Origin: Eucalyptus grandis
Lineage: Eukaryota > Streptophyta > Magnoliopsida > Myrtales > Myrtaceae
Assembly: GCF_016545825.1 (NCBI RefSeq)
Contig: NC_052617.1
Span: 4,722,001-4,786,000, forward strand
Length of the DNA: 64,000 nucleotides
Direction of reading: 5' to 3'
Of this stretch, positions 35,166-48,583 are shown piece after piece. The notes under the pieces were generated by a model. It searched no databases. It saw only the letters and a program-made list of their open reading frames with translations, and was not told the DNA's origin. The first letter of the stretch is position 1. Every line of letters begins with the position of its first letter. The translations under genes were made by a program, and so were the position numbers.

Positions 35166-36719
35166 AATCCGAGCATTTGGTGCATTTATTCAGGTGTGTG
35201 GAGGCTCATTTCCAGATGACGCATAAGCCAGGCGTTGATTCCACAAGCGTATGAGCCGAATTCCGCTAAGTCCAGGAAAGCCGCAGAAGGAACAGTGTAG
35301 ATCCGAACTCGCAAAAGCAGTCCGACCTGTAAACATATGAGATAGATTTTACGACCGTTGGAGTTCCTGGATTGGAGGCTCGACAAATGAAGCATGATAT
35401 TCCAAGATTGTTTATGCCAGAAATCAGGGACTAATACGTTCGATAGGTTGGTGAGATGGCATGATCAAAACCTACTGTTGATGGAAGATCTTATCAACTG
35501 CTCGTATTAAAGCAACGTCGTCGGGATTTTATCTATTATAAAGAATTAGATGGATACGACGATTACATGATTCAAGAGCAAAGTTCGATGTTGGCGCTTC
35601 ATAAATTGCCGAAAAATTGGCCAGAATCGATATAGTTGACAAGAACAAAAACAAGAGATTTTGAGCATTATTGAGAGGTTTCTGAATCCATTTTCTAATA
35701 TAAGCTTGCAATGCCTGTTTGAATATTATTCTTAAGAGTTACTAAGAGAGACAAGCCCATTTGTAAACACGAGTAGTAGTTGTATATAGAGCAAAGGCAT
35801 TTATTTAAGCAAGAGATAAATTGTCGAGAGACCTTTTATAAATTTTTGAGGTATGGTTTATAATTTGAACAGAATGTCTATTGTGATGGGTGTACAAGGC
35901 GTGTGAACCGACTATTGGAGGGTCCACTAGTTACTTAGTCTACAGCAGTTTGCCGTAGAAGGGAATTAGATTTTGTATTGTAGTAGACTCTACACTTGTA
36001 AGAAGGGCAGTATCTTACTCTTAAGTGTAACTAGTGAAATTCGGCTGGGTTAGGCCATTAGAAATGGAAGAGAGGAGTAGGCATTCCCAAACCGAACCTT
36101 TATAAATCTCATTTTGCATTTCCTCTTTTCCTGAACTCTTTAATTTGAGTTATTTATATTGCCCGTTCACTTCATCCGTAGAAGTAAAATTTTCATGGGG
36201 TTGGTTCTGCAAAATTAGTTTGTATTTTCTCGAAAGTGCAATTCAGCCTCGCCCCTCTCTCGGTTGCTCATTCGGGCCCAACACGCTAGCCAACGTAGAG
36301 AATTTGCTAGTTGAATAATTAAGTACTAAACGTCTTTTAAGTTTGGTCAATCAACTTCTCAATCAATCGTCCATAGAGTTATGAGGTTAAAAAGAACGTG
36401 ACGCATGTAAAATATTTAACACGAATGCAATGTCTCGAATACTTCGTCTTGATCAATTGAGGTTTTATTCCTTTTATTTGATTAATTGAGACATCATTTT
36501 TTATATAATTATCGTTAATCAAATCTGAATTTGGCCATAAGAGAGATTCAAACGCAAGAAAATCACAAACAAACCGTCTTAAACGGAGGGTCCTTTTTTT
36601 TTTTTTTTTTTCGACAATAAAGATTGACTATAGAAGTAGATATGTTTAAGAACTCAACCAATGCTGACTAAAAGTTAAAAGACAAACTGCTTAGAACTAA
36701 TATTGCACTTATGTAAAAG
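35166..36719. other. intergenic, no gene seen
   Basis: A T-run ending in TCGACAA lies near 36595-36616 and could be another reversed poly-A tail, but no duplicated flank was found. Confidence 0.35.
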
Positions 36720-37265
36720 AATAATTTTTAAAAAAAAAAGTCGTAAATTTACCTTACAATTCATTCTTTAACTTTTAATTTGGCCAATTCAGTCTTAAAT
36801 TTTTTGATGATATGGCAATATAATCCTTCCAACTAATTTTGGCATGAAATAGGGCCGAGTAATTTACTCAACAATTTTTGCAATTATTTTAAAAAATTTC
36901 TTATTTGTTTTCAATTCTTTCTTTCCCTTTTTTTTTTTTTTTACTGAATTCCAACTAAAGCCACTAGCTCTCACCAGTTGCTAGCGAGGGTCAGTCAATG
37001 ACCTTTGCATGCCCATAGTGGAAAAAAAAAAAAAATAAAAAAATTAAATAAATGAAAATATATATAATTTTAGAAATATACAAAATTACATACACGGTAA
37101 TAGCCATGCCACCTAAGACAATCGATGCCTACATAAGCAATTGTCAACCAAAATGGGTTGGAAGAAATATATTGAAAATCATCAAAATGTTTAGAATAAA
37201 ATTAGCTTAATTAAAAATTTTAGAACTATTAATTAAGTTTAGAATCTTTTAGTAATTTTCTCCTG
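36720..37265. mobile_element. 'AGTCCTAAAC'-type TIR element
   Basis: The left end ('aatttggccaattcagtcttaaa', 'gatgatatggcaat') is inverted at the right (reverse complement 'gattctaaact', 'ttctaaacattttgatgatttt'). A short core at 36955-37015 has 'gctagcgagggtc'. It is non-coding, with AT-rich arms. Confidence 0.55.
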
Positions 37266-37269
37266 CAAC

Positions 37270-39254
37270 CAAAGTTAGCATGATATTGCGCGTCATACAG
37301 CCGCTACCGCATACAGGCATCTAAGACATGAAAAAAAAAGGGTAAAAATAGTCTGACACGCCATTCGGACTATCAATAGATTAGGTGTTGAATTGACGAA
37401 GGGCCTTAAAAGTATTCTCAACTATAATAATGTAATCAGTCGGCTGCTCTTGCTAGAAGTTGACTAGACCCCAGTAGGTGGAAATCTTTAGGCCAGGACA
37501 ATCAGGCCTTGTTCCTCGAATAAGTTTTGCCAAGAGGGGATAAGATCTTCCAATGGATTATTAGGAATGCTCTGACTCATCCCCTTGCCAAGTTGGGCTA
37601 ATCACTCGTTTTCTTTAATAAGTACGGGTGAAGACGAGGGAGGATAGGAATGTAGGTAGACTTCTTAGTGAAAACCCACTCGAACGGATGGAATGAGCGA
37701 AGAGCCAGTAGAGCCCAGCGCACTGATCCCAGAAGGACCCGGCGAGGAGCTAATGAGTCCTGCGACTATCATGCTCATCAGACCTTATCTTCTTACGCGT
37801 GGTCTCTACAATTGTCAGCTAATCATTATCAATAAACTGATGTTCTGCGGATGTCCATAACAATATTATCTACAGCAACATTCTTTATTGTCAAGACGAG
37901 CTGGCTTCCTTGTTTTCCTAAGACCTAGCCACAGCTAAGGAAAAGTTAGAGCTATTTGCCGATGCTGACTTACATACAAATGACATCACCTTGGAGGAAA
38001 AAAAAAGGATATATCAGAATCTTTACGATCTCGAAATCACTGGAAACGCCCCTTCCGTGATGCTAACTTAGATACACGTATCATTACCTGGGCTCCACCC
38101 ACGTCGAACTTATCCTAGAACATGACAATATCAATTAATGACCAGTTAGAGAGAGAGAGAGACTTTGGTGATATCTGATGAACCGAAAATGTTCGGCGAG
38201 GCCATCAATGGCTCTTTCACGCAAGAGCTGTCGATTCGCAGCGAAAGACTCTGTGCCTGTCAATTCCTGGAAGTGCTTCGCACGAGGTTTTGAATTCCTC
38301 CCGCTTCGATTCTTTTATCATTTTCTGTCTCTTTCTGCGGAGGTTTTGGTGGAAAATGCGCCTATTGATTGATCAATGACAAGGAGAGCGGCGAATGGAG
38401 TTGCGTCGACCTCTGTGGATGATTAAGCAATATATGGATCCTAGTATGCATTGAAATAGTGCGCAGACAGTAGATGGAAACAGATAAGGAAGTGGTATAA
38501 AATTTTATTGAATCAGAACACATGGTTTACATTCTTGGATGCCATGCTTTGCTCGTTTACTGAATGAGATGACTGGACCGTGCAGAGAAGGTTAAAAAAA
38601 CATACAAAATACGACTTGAAAACTCTTGTAATTTGGGAAAAGTTTGAATTCAGGAATACTAATCTAATTCATATTTCAAATTCAAATTAACCTTAAATTG
38701 ATATGTTATGAATGATCTTCTCATTTTGAAAATTTGATGTGCACCTTGTACTTTTTGATGTCATAATTGTTTGTGTGTCTTCGTGTGTTTGTTGATGATT
38801 GATGCTCAAATCTTAAAAAGGTCATTCATTTATGCATTTTGATCCTCCTGTACAAGAATTTCTAATTGCCCCGAGTTATGCGCAGCTCTAAGAATGATTT
38901 GTATACTCAACCATGGTTATTCGTAGTTGATAGATCCTCCATGACTCAGTCTTGAACTTCAATGCATGTTTGAAGTCATATTGATCGCGACATGTGTCAT
39001 GTCTTCCACTTCGCCTTTGCCCATTGGAAATTTATGATCGATGAGTCAGTCATTCCATCGATGGGTCTTGTGAGTCAACTGCATAGTAATGGCCAAATGG
39101 TCAGATGAACTTATTAGGCTTTCTATCGATTGGGCCTTATAAGTAAGTATATTGTCATGACCTGATTTGAGCCATAAATTTCTTTAAGTTTGGACCCAGA
39201 TTTTGGGTTTGATATCAATTGCATGGCCGCATTCTACACGGGCTTTTCATAAGT
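37270..39254. other. intergenic, no gene recognised
   Basis: A more GC-balanced stretch (37380-38100) was read in all frames without a recognisable protein. GA microsatellite near 38150. The 64-codon frame at 38178 has no support. Confidence 0.35.
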
Positions 39255-39267
39255 CGCACTTGTGCTT

Positions 39268-39846
39268 TTCAGTTCTAAACATTTCAATTGTGTTAATTGA
39301 GTTATAAACATTTTGACGATTTACCAATGTAGTTTATCCTGTCAATTTTTGTTGAAAATCACTAACATGAACTCTAGTTGTCCTATGACATGGCCGATGT
39401 GTCCAATTTTAAAAAAAAAAAATCTTAATTTTTTGTTTTTTGGTGTTTTCTTTCATTTCTTTTCTTTTTTTCCTAGTTTTGAGCCAATGAGGTTGCTAGC
39501 CAACCACTGTTGGCCATAGGTGAGGGCGTCACAGCCAAGGGCCTGCATGCCCTTGCCAACCATAGGTGAGGGCGTTAGGCCTTCACTATCCCACAATTAG
39601 AAAAAAAGCAAAGAAAAGAAAAAATAAATAAAATTTCAAAAAATTTCAAAAATCAAAAATTATAGAATTTGTCCACATCAGCGTTCGTTATACGACGTAG
39701 GATGGCCGGCATTCATGTTAGCGATTTCCAGCCAATTTATTGGATAAACTTTATTAGCAAATCATCAAAAGGTTAGAACTCAATTAATACAATTGAAAAT
39801 TTTGAGATTGAATTGGTACAACCGTAATATATTTAGAACTATTTGG
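39268..39846. mobile_element. 'AGTCCTAAAC'-type TIR element
   Basis: The left 'cagttctaaacatttcaattgt' and 'ttaattgagttataaac' are inverted at the right end (reverse complement 'agttctaaatata', 'ttcaattgtattaattgagttctaacc'). The core (39480-39590) contains 'ggccataggtgagggcgt' and 'aagggcctgcatgccctt'. It is the same family as 36720-37265. Confidence 0.6.
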
Positions 39847-40081
39847 TTGTTTTCCAAAGTAAATAGATCCGAAGAAAATAGGCTCACCATGTCATGAGAG
39901 TTATACTTGCTACACAAGCCATCGCTAAACCCAAGAGTCAAGTCCATGGTATCTTTCTATCTATACAGGATGAGCCACAAATGGGGTACGATCTATCCTC
40001 CTTATGAAATCTACCGATTTAAAATGGTAAAGTCTTCAAAAGCAAATGCCCATTTGAGATTTCTATCCTTCGTGATGTGTA

Positions 40082-40129
40082 AGATTACAGCCCATGGAGC
40101 GTATCAGATTACAGCCCACGGAGCGTGTC
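40082..40129. repeat. 24-bp tandem duplication
   Basis: AGATTACAGCCCATGGAGCG at 40082 repeats at 40106 with two substitutions. It is isolated and non-coding. Confidence 0.8.
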
Positions 40130-42770
40130 AAATTGGCTAAGAGCGGTAAAGTGTATCTTCATGTAATGAATAGAAACGCCGAGGATTATACAATGGTCAA
40201 AATCATGATGCATTTATAAAATCGAGGCAGAGAAATGATGCAAATCCCTTATCAATAAAATGCAAAGCCTTGTCGAGAAAATAAAAATAAAAAGCATTGT
40301 GCTAAGTAGATGGAAAATGCACGCTTGAATCCCATCAATTGGGTGAAATTTTTTTCTGGGTAAAAGCCCACGGGCCAAATATTTAAATCAAATTAGTTCA
40401 TGAGACTTCTGGGATATGTCATGAGCCTTTAAGGAGCCAATTCTCATCAATCTAAATTATTGAAAAACAAAGAGGGCATCTAACCTCTTTACGATCTTGA
40501 TTTAAATCGCTACTTGACAAATGAAATTTCTTCTAAACAAAGACACGTCATTACCTACTTTCAATCAATCAAACTACCAATCTATTGAAAAGTCTAACTG
40601 AGCAGCTTGTCTTCTCTTTGTTTTGTGGAAGGACAAGTTGACCGGCCGAACTCCAGCCCGTTATTTTTCCTTTCAGCTAAGCACGACGTGGCATCCACAT
40701 CCAAGTTTAGGCAAATAAGTCGTCGTCGGGCGCTCGAATTCAAGTCACCGAAATATCCTTATCATTTTGAGAAGACACAGAGAATTTTCCGAATCGGATA
40801 ATGCTAGAAAAAAGTTCATAATTTTGCTCGTGATTCCAAGAAAAAAGAAGAAAATCTTAGCCGGATGACGCTGGGAAATATGATGATTTTCTTCGCGGAC
40901 TTGTTTATGCAGGCCATTAGGCCCGACCCTGCCCAAGTTATGAAAAGATTGCATTGAAACCTAAATGCCAATGCGTACATACGTACATACCATACACATG
41001 TATTATACATATATTTTGAGTGATCTTAGGTGTTTCCTACGAAAAGAAATATAAAATACGTATACGGCAAGAAACGCACTCCAAGATCATGTCATAACAC
41101 GCGCACCATAGATTTTCCTAATGTCAACACTATAGTCAAACTCTATGAAGATTTTAAGTGACGCCCATCTAATTCAAAGTCTATGATTTATCTGGCATAA
41201 GTCGAATCTTAAAAGAGAACTTTGCCTATATGATATGGTTTAATTATAGTTGTAAACCAACAAAAGACGTCGAACTGTTTGCACCGTCACTGCCGTAATG
41301 AAGCACTTTTGATGAATATTCATTTGTTTTCCCTACGCATTTATCGAAACGAAAAAATTATTTTAGTTAAACAAAAACTCGTAAAGAAATTTGAATCAAT
41401 TCCACATGTCAAGATTTATGCACGCTAAAAGAATCCTTGCTATTGGATTTTAAACACTATAAGGGAGGGAAAACACTAGAACGAAGATTCTGGTGAAACC
41501 TATTGAACGTGGACTCAGACAAAAGAGTATATAGTTAAAGATGGAATAAGAATACAATTGACGATAAAACTTTCAATTGAACATACAGATACGACTCTCG
41601 GAACCCTTTCCACATAATTCATGATAAATTCCTCAAGAGATACTCTAATTAACATTGGATCTTGCTCCAATGTCAAGGAATCACAACGCAATGGTAGTAT
41701 CACATCTCACATTCATTTACCATTGAAATGGACACATTATCACATTAAAATGGGTTAACCATCTGTTGAGAACGCTAAACAAGCATGCACCACCCACTCG
41801 TGGAGCAAGCCATTACTATTGGAGATAGAATTTACAGCATGCCCACATCACTTAAGATGATTTGAGATTCGGTAATCGATCATCATTCATTCTATTTCGA
41901 TGCCGAGACAAATTCATTCTCGTGGGATGAGAGCACGTACTATTGTAGCAGATTGTGCTTTTATTATTCTATTGTACTGTTTGTAATTTGTTTTGTTTTG
42001 AACCTCTCATATATCATTTTGAGATCCTGAAGTATGAATGAAGTATTTACTTTTGATCCCAAAAAAAAAAAATAAATAAAAATGTGTCGACCCTCCGGAC
42101 ATCGTGCCTTCGATTCTCGAGTAGCACTGGCAAGTCACTCTTACGCTAAGTTGGAAAAACTACGTCCCACGGCAAGTTAATACATACCGGGCCAACATTT
42201 CATATGCGTTGATGTGCAAACTTCGGGAGGCCCTTTGCATATGCCAGCGTTAGATTCTAGTGGCTCTTCCAATACGATATGCTGCCAAAAAGCTCCCAGA
42301 AATCCCACATTTCAGAGCAGGAAATCTTCCCAAAGAGCACTGAAATCGATAGGATCAGCGAGTTCAAAGTCTCGAACTTTCGAAACATCTCGTCACTTTT
42401 CGCTTCCACGGACTCGAAAAAAGTCTTTGGAAAAAACCAGGAACTTCGTCTTCCTCGCGGGGAGGGAAGACGGGAGTCAGAGAGAATGATTAACATGTTT
42501 ACTTCTGTCTATTCCATCTCTTTAAGTTTAATCATCGTATAGCCATATAAGTGAAAATGAATTTCCAGTTCTCTGTTTCGTTCTCAAGGTACTAAAAAAA
42601 AAACCCCGGCGCAATGGATCAGATACTGGGGTCATTTCTCAGCTAAGCGTCGTCTCGTGAATTGATCAGTAGGGACGAACCCGCGATTCTCGACGGGGTT
42701 GCAGATATCTCTGTGCTCTCCAATCGAACTTGGAAGAAAAACCCAGAAGAGTAAAAAGCAGGGGCGGTCG
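40130..42770. other. intergenic, downstream of the second ATL gene
   Basis: 41940-42075 ('gtatgaatgaagtatttac' followed by an A-run) may be a retroposon 3' end, but no body was recognised. Short frames at 42214-42542 lack motifs. No gene is supported. Confidence 0.35.
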
Positions 42771-42773
42771 GAA

Positions 42774-43913
42774 TTACCGGGAAAGATTCGAGTTTGACGA
42801 GTTCCGGCTGTTACTGTTGGGTCTCGGCATGAAAAGCCTCCCGCTCCATGATTGCGACCTCCCTGCGGGTCGAGAGCTTGTGCCGGCACGATCCGCCGAG
42901 GATTGAGATTCGTCGATCCGTCTCGCCTCGCTCGTGTTCGCGTTGGACGATTCGGGTTCCGAACCTCCGGGGAATTCGATCACCAGAAATGGAGAATCCA
43001 CCGAAAACGACCTTCTCACCGGAACAACCCCTTCCTCTTCCTCCATGACCACCAAACCCAGTTGACCGTTCTGACCACTGACCTCCTCAATCTCCTTCGG
43101 CAATCCACCGCCGTTGGGTTCTCCGGGTTCGACTCCTTCCCCTGCTCCAGCTCCATTGCTGTTTTCGCCTCCGCCGACGACGGCGCCCGCCGCGCGATCG
43201 CCGCCGCCGCCGCCGCCGCCGCCGTCGAGGCGCTGGGAGAGACGCTCGGGAGGAGGGAGGGGGAGCTGGACGGGGACGACGATCGCCGCGCGACAGAGGG
43301 GGCAGTTGGTGTGCGACCTCAGCCACGCGTCGATGCAGGGGACGTGGAAGGCATGGCCGCACTTGGGCAAAATCCTCAGCGCCTCGCCGTCGCTGAACTC
43401 GCTCAGGCACACCGTGCAGTCGCTCCCTTCGACCAGGCCCTCGCCCTTCCGGTACTCGTACTCCGCGATCGCGCTGATCGCCGCGGGGCTCAGCCCCACC
43501 GTCCGGATGTACCATATCGGGTGGTCCACGCGGCCCTCCTCCACGAACTCCTCCTCCCAGCTCCCGCCTCCCTCGCCGCCGTCCGGGGGCGTGCGGCCGC
43601 GGGATCGGCCCCGCCGGCGGATGAGGCAGGACTTGGCTATGATGAAGTAGTAGCTGACGAGGAGGAAGATGCCGCCCAGGAGGGCGATGACGACGATGAC
43701 GGCGGGCGGCAAGGCGCTGGACCCTCCTCCGCGGTCGGAGCCAGGCGTGCGGGACGGAACCGGAGGCAAGTAGGGCGAAACGGGGGGCGGGGGGGAGGAG
43801 TACACGTAGCAGCAGGACGAGCCGCAGTAGCTCGGGCAGGAGTCGCAGGAGCTCAGGCAGGTGGAGTCCCACGCCGTGGGGGCTTCGGCGGAGAGGACCT
43901 TCCGGTGGGCCAT
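42774..43913 (-). CDS. RING-H2 E3 ubiquitin ligase, ATL51/ATL52-like
   Basis: This is an intronless gene of 379 residues from the ATG at 43913, which has a strong context (GGCGGCGATGGCC). The frame extends upstream only to a TTG at 43997 without another ATG, so the shorter start is chosen. The N-terminus is Cys-rich (C19, C23, C26, C30, C34, C35) and proline-rich, with one membrane helix (about 70-93), GLS in the GLD position (140-142) and a RING-H2 finger with C166, C169, C185, H187, H190, C193, C204 and C207 (CTVCLSEF to CPLC). A glycine run and an acidic stretch precede the C-terminal Ser/Asn-rich end. [13 protein letters not shown] and the Cys-rich start resemble the ATL51/52 group. Expected role: membrane-bound ubiquitin ligation; substrates are unknown. 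The 373-codon plus-strand frame is a shadow. Confidence 0.9.
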   Translation of the reverse strand: MAHRKVLSAEAPTAWDSTCLSSCDSCPSYCGSSCCYVYSSPPPPVSPYLPPVPSRTPGSDRGGGSSALPPAVIVVIALLGGIFLLVSYYFIIAKSCLIRRRGRSRGRTPPDGGEGGGSWEEEFVEEGRVDHPIWYIRTVGLSPAAISAIAEYEYRKGEGLVEGSDCTVCLSEFSDGEALRILPKCGHAFHVPCIDAWLRSHTNCPLCRAAIVVPVQLPLPPPERLSQRLDGGGGGGGGDRAAGAVVGGGENSNGAGAGEGVEPGEPNGGGLPKEIEEVSGQNGQLGLVVMEEEEGVVPVRRSFSVDSPFLVIEFPGGSEPESSNANTSEARRIDESQSSADRAGTSSRPAGRSQSWSGRLFMPRPNSNSRNSSNSNLSR

Positions 43914-44078
43914 CGCCGCCGCCGGCGAGCCAGTGAAGGCGTCGAAGACGGCAGAGGTACGAGGACGATCTGAGAGAGAGATATGCGCGAACTGCAAGGG
44001 TAAGAAAACAAGGGAAATCGAGGTCCTTTCGAGGGAAGCTGGTGGTGTGCCTGTGCAGAGAGAGATGGAGAGAGAGCG

Positions 44079-44089
44079 TATATTATATT
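44079..44089 (-). promoter_or_regulatory. TATA box candidate for the ATL51/52-like gene
   Basis: An AT block reading ATATAATATAC on the minus strand lies ~165 bp upstream of the ATG, next to a GA-rich leader (44055-44078). The call rests on position and composition only. Confidence 0.4.
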
Positions 44090-45355
44090 TTTTTTTTGTC
44101 CGGATGCGTGTCGAGGGTTAAAGTCAATGACGGCCATCACGCTGCGGCGTCGTCGCTCTCCGCTTTTTCATTTTTTTTATTTTTATTTTTATTTTTTTGG
44201 GTTGTGCATTGCCCCCTCTTTATCTTCTTCTTTGTTTTTATGCCCGTTTCATCTCTCCCGCCTCTCGCCAGGATGGAGAGATATCTTCTACTCAACATTC
44301 GATTTTATCGGTCCCCAAAAGAGAAGAATCGGATAAGATTTTTTGCTCGTATGGTAATTTGGCTGGCACCTTTCCCATTTGCAAAATTCGATGGCAACTT
44401 TCAATTTTATAGATGGCTAGATTCGTTTTTTTTTTCTTAATTACATGCAAATTGTTCAAGAAAAAAAGGATATCGGAAGTATTTGATGCTGGTGCTTTTT
44501 GGGAGGTAAGGTCCCAGCTTCTTCGTCATATCCCTTCATCAATATGTGAATCTACATCAGATCTATCCATAGACCTATCCTTCTTTTTTCTCTTAATTTT
44601 TTCAATACACTACAGATACGTCAACTTACGTTGCCCATACATCGTTATGAGAGAATACGATTTTTCTCTTCCCATGTATTCTTTTTTAATTTGCCCACAC
44701 AGCTTTTCTTATGTACAATTAAAAATCGAAAGGGATCGTATCCTTCACATTATAAAGCCTTTTTTCTTATTATTATATTTAAAACGAAATAGGAACGTCT
44801 TTCAATAATTATCGGTTCTCTCGAAATTGGCTGTCTTGCACTAGCTAGTGTCATGTCCTAATAACCATAGGGGATTAACACCTGGATAATGCGAAAAATT
44901 TAGACTGACTCTTACAATTAATGATTGAGATGCGCATGAAGCAATATTCACAAGATAAGCATCTCGAAATTCCGAGAGTGGGAGGTCATACTAATGTTTT
45001 TGGGCCGGTGGCCGTCTGCTAATTGAAATGGCACTTGATTCATTATAAAATCATGAATTATAAGGTCGTTGTTTTCATGTACCTTAAAAAAAATGATATC
45101 TAGCTTTTAAAGTCGGCCGATAGTCGCCTAATTATTTAATAGGAAAAAATTAGATAAAAAGAGGAGAGAGGTGAGTGGCCCTGTCCAGTAGCAGCTGCAT
45201 CTCGTATGTCAATGTCACCTCCCATGCCCTACCTAATGTGCTGATTGTGCTATGACTTCTCGTCCTATTATGGACCTTTTTGCTCATGGGGAAATAAAAA
45301 AATGTACAAAGAAAATAATTGAAAATCAGCTTGAGTTTTGATCATCTAACTCGAC
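44090..45355. other. upstream region of the ATL51/52-like gene, no other gene seen
   Basis: Pyrimidine- and AT-rich sequence. The 131-codon frames at 44042-44808 are low-complexity (poly-F) artefacts. Confidence 0.4.
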
Positions 45356-45357
45356 CA

Positions 45358-45710
45358 GATCAATCGCAGCACCGTTCTTTCATATGATGTCTATGACACA
45401 TAATTCGTTTATTACACATCTCATTCAATTTCGCTATTCTTTCATAGAATTTTCAAGTGTCCATACACATCTATTTATGAGTCTATCTTCTCCATGTTAG
45501 CTTGAAAGAGAGCATATCAATTTTTCTAACACAAGATTAATCGCACCACCGTTCTTTCATGTGATGTTTGTGACAAATAGTTTGCTCATTATACATCTCA
45601 CTCAATTTCACTATCCTTCCTGAGAATTTTCAAGTTTCTATATAAGTCTGTTCATGGGTCTACCTTCTCCATGCCGGCCTAAAAGAAAGTAGATCGATTT
45701 TTCTAACACG
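45358..45710. repeat. ~176-bp tandem dimer
   Basis: The unit 'agatcaatcgcagcaccgttc...ctaacac' (45358-45533) repeats at 45534-45710. Shared anchors are 'caccgttctttcat', 'cacatctca', 'gaattttcaag' and 'tttttctaacac'. The copies differ at many sites, so the duplication is not recent. No coding potential. Confidence 0.85.
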
Positions 45711-45733
45711 ATCTGTGCTCGAGTTTACTTGCG

Positions 45734-48583
45734 TTTTCAATACGGTATATGGAATCGCTCATGCCTTTATCTTTAATAGAGAAAAATACGTTTTTGTAGA
45801 CGGGGGAGTGTCGTGGAATACATCCAAGACGCAGGAAGAGAGCACACGCTTCCAACGTCTTTCACAAGAGTCAGCAAACTTGTAGAAGTGTTGATTTATT
45901 CCTACAAGAAAGCGTCACTCGCAGAAATGGCCACAAGCGCAGCTTCCCCATTTACGTCTACCCCCATTTACCTTTTTGAGATAGAGAATATGCGTGGCTC
46001 GTTGGCTGTAGGAAAGCCCTAGGAATGTTGGTATTTATAATTAGGTGCAGCACAAGACATCATCGGTCACGCCGCGCAGAAACTTCATGCTTCGGCAGTT
46101 CATCTTGTTCCTCTAGGCTGATGATCCCTTTCGCCCAGGGAAGATCTTCTTCTTACATGGAACAATGTCTGCTCGAGGTCGAAGCCACCTTGCTAATCCC
46201 TCGAAGAGTCGACTCGTACTCCACAGTTTTCTCGCATCATGTCGAGTTAGTTAAACAGATCATTCACTTCGAAGAAAAAAGATCATCCAAACATGCTCTG
46301 TTTATTTTGATCAAGTTGGAAAAAAACCTCAATCGAAGCATGATATGATAATTGCTTACCTGTTCAAGTGATTCAATTGTATGGGCCCAGTTAAGTCGGA
46401 CCAACTCAAACACGAACCAAACAATCTGGACAGTCTTCGTGAGGTAAGACTGGATATTTCTTTATCACCTTTTATTCGTGAAAATGACTTGTTTTATATG
46501 ATTATTTACACAAGATCAATTACTTCTACGAAAGAACTATAATAATATAATGAATGCTCAATCATTAAAATTCAAGGTCGATTCTGAATCATCAAAAAAT
46601 TCATAATGATAGTTCCTAAGTAAAGTATGATGATGGTCACTACTTTTTTAATTGTCATATTAGCCAGTAGTAATGGAAAATAACAAGAGGCTGGTAAGTT
46701 CCGGATCAAACTGATTGAACTCGACTCAAATACAACCCATCAGTTTATCATTTTGAATTTCTAATCAAGCAACTAGGGGTGATTGAATCTAGGGTGGGTT
46801 GGTTCCCACCCTAGAATATGAAATCAGACCTTGTAGGGTCAATTCCCAGTTTGTGGAACTAAGAAACAGTCCACCCAAACCTGAGACCGAATCGACTTAC
46901 CTAGGCTATTTCTAGGATCAATAAAGGAACTAGCAATTCCTTCTTCTTCTTTTTTACAAGTGGGAAATTCTCGATATTCAAAGTCTCTTCTATTATTAGG
47001 ATCAAGATTATCTTTATTAGGAAGTAAATCAAAGGGAAATTAACATATATAACAAACAATCTTATCCATCCATAATTTAAGGATTTTAACAATTCACTCT
47101 TTCACTGATCATCAAATCAATGAAGGATCAAGTTGCTTATGAAAGAAAAAGGTTCACCAAATTTGTTTGGTGTAATTACTCCAACTTAAACTACTATATT
47201 TGAAAGGATGCCATCTTAATGGGCAAGTAATTTCAAATGCTCGATTTTGAAAGATGCCACATTAATGCTTACCATTTTCAATGGCTAATGATGCCTTTTC
47301 CCCTTAAATAATTTCTCCTCTTTTATTTTCCCTATCTATGTTATTTCTTCATTTTCCTTTTCTTCCAAATGTTGATGCTAGCAGTTTGGTGGGGGTGGGG
47401 GGATTTGGAGGTCATGCCTAATAAGACAAGGAGAAAAGAGTTAAGTAACACCAACATTGACATATGACATGACACGATATAACACGTTGACATGTCGTTT
47501 CTCTAAAAATTGAAAATTTCAATATGTTGAAATATGCTGTATTATTAAGTGTGTGTATATATATATCATTATTATTATTATTATTTTAATCAAATTAATT
47601 TCATTCAAATTCACAAATAATAATAGAAAAAGAGCCTAAAATGTTAATATCATTCATTGTTTCAATTTGATAAATTCAACTCCATTCTAATAATTCACGA
47701 AACTTGAAGAGAAAAAAAATAAGCAATCCACATTCGAGAATCGCGTGTCGAAACATAAGAGAAAAAAACAAACTCGAGGAGTGAATTATATGTTACGGGA
47801 AATGAGAATCAGAAAAGAAGAGAAGATTATGTTTTTTCTTCTTTCCCCCTTTATTTTTTTACATATTTACATTTTGATCCCTAATTTATTAAAAAAATTT
47901 AAAATTGACTATATGTATGTCAAAATCACATGTTGGGATTCCAAACTCTCATGTCGAAATTTCGGACTCGCATGTCCCAGAGTGTCGGGAGAATTGATTC
48001 CGACACTTATTGATCGAGTATCAAAGAGTATCAAAAATTGTCCGAGATGTGTCAGAGTGTCTAACATGACACAAAAGCTCCAAAAATTATTGGTGCTTCC
48101 TAGGAAGAGAGAGCGAGCATACTTGGGGCCAATGATCTATAGAGAAAAGACCGTGTAAATGCTTATGCTTTTTCATTTTTTACTCCTGTACGAATTTAAC
48201 CTCTTTTTGTTTTTGTCTTTTAAAAACTAATCAAAATCTGGAATATGATATGAATTTTAGAAAATCATGACAACAATTATAGGTAAATGTACGTAACACC
48301 AGTAAAATATGAAAGTTCTAGGTATTTTGGGTTAAAAAAAGAAACGGTGTTCGCCATAAATCTAAATTAAGCAAATAGCAAGAAAGCAAAATTTTATTCG
48401 AACACGTTTTGACATCCAATATTTTATTAAATGAATATTAAGCATATCAACTAATTTCTTTTTTCATTTTGCCTGAACGATTATTATGTGCATTTGACTT
48501 GCAATAGTTTCTCCAAACACATTCTTATGCCACTACTCCTAAGGAATCAGAAGTGTGCCTTTTTCTAAGCTGAGATGTAGTAT
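45734..48583. repeat. 2.85-kb segmental duplication, copy X
   Basis: It matches 49517-49876 joined to 61331-63913 throughout: 'gtcgtggaatacatccaagacgc', 'gcgtggctcgttg', 'aacttcatgcttcggcagttca', 'aactcaaac', 'aagtaatttcaaatgctc' and 'ttgacttgcaatag'. Copy X is uninterrupted and lacks the LTR element and the MITE of copy Y, so it records both empty sites. 46775-46910 holds 'ggttcc'-type repeat wording. The longest frames (46025-46348, 47745-48158) are not conserved in copy Y, so no gene is called. Confidence 0.8.

Noticed and set aside
42852..43973. 373-codon plus-strand reading frame
   Set aside because: Shadow of the ATL51/52-like gene on the other strand, without domain motifs.
43914..43997. 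N-terminal extension of the ATL51/52-like protein
   Set aside because: It would need a TTG start; the first ATG, in a strong context, is at 43913.
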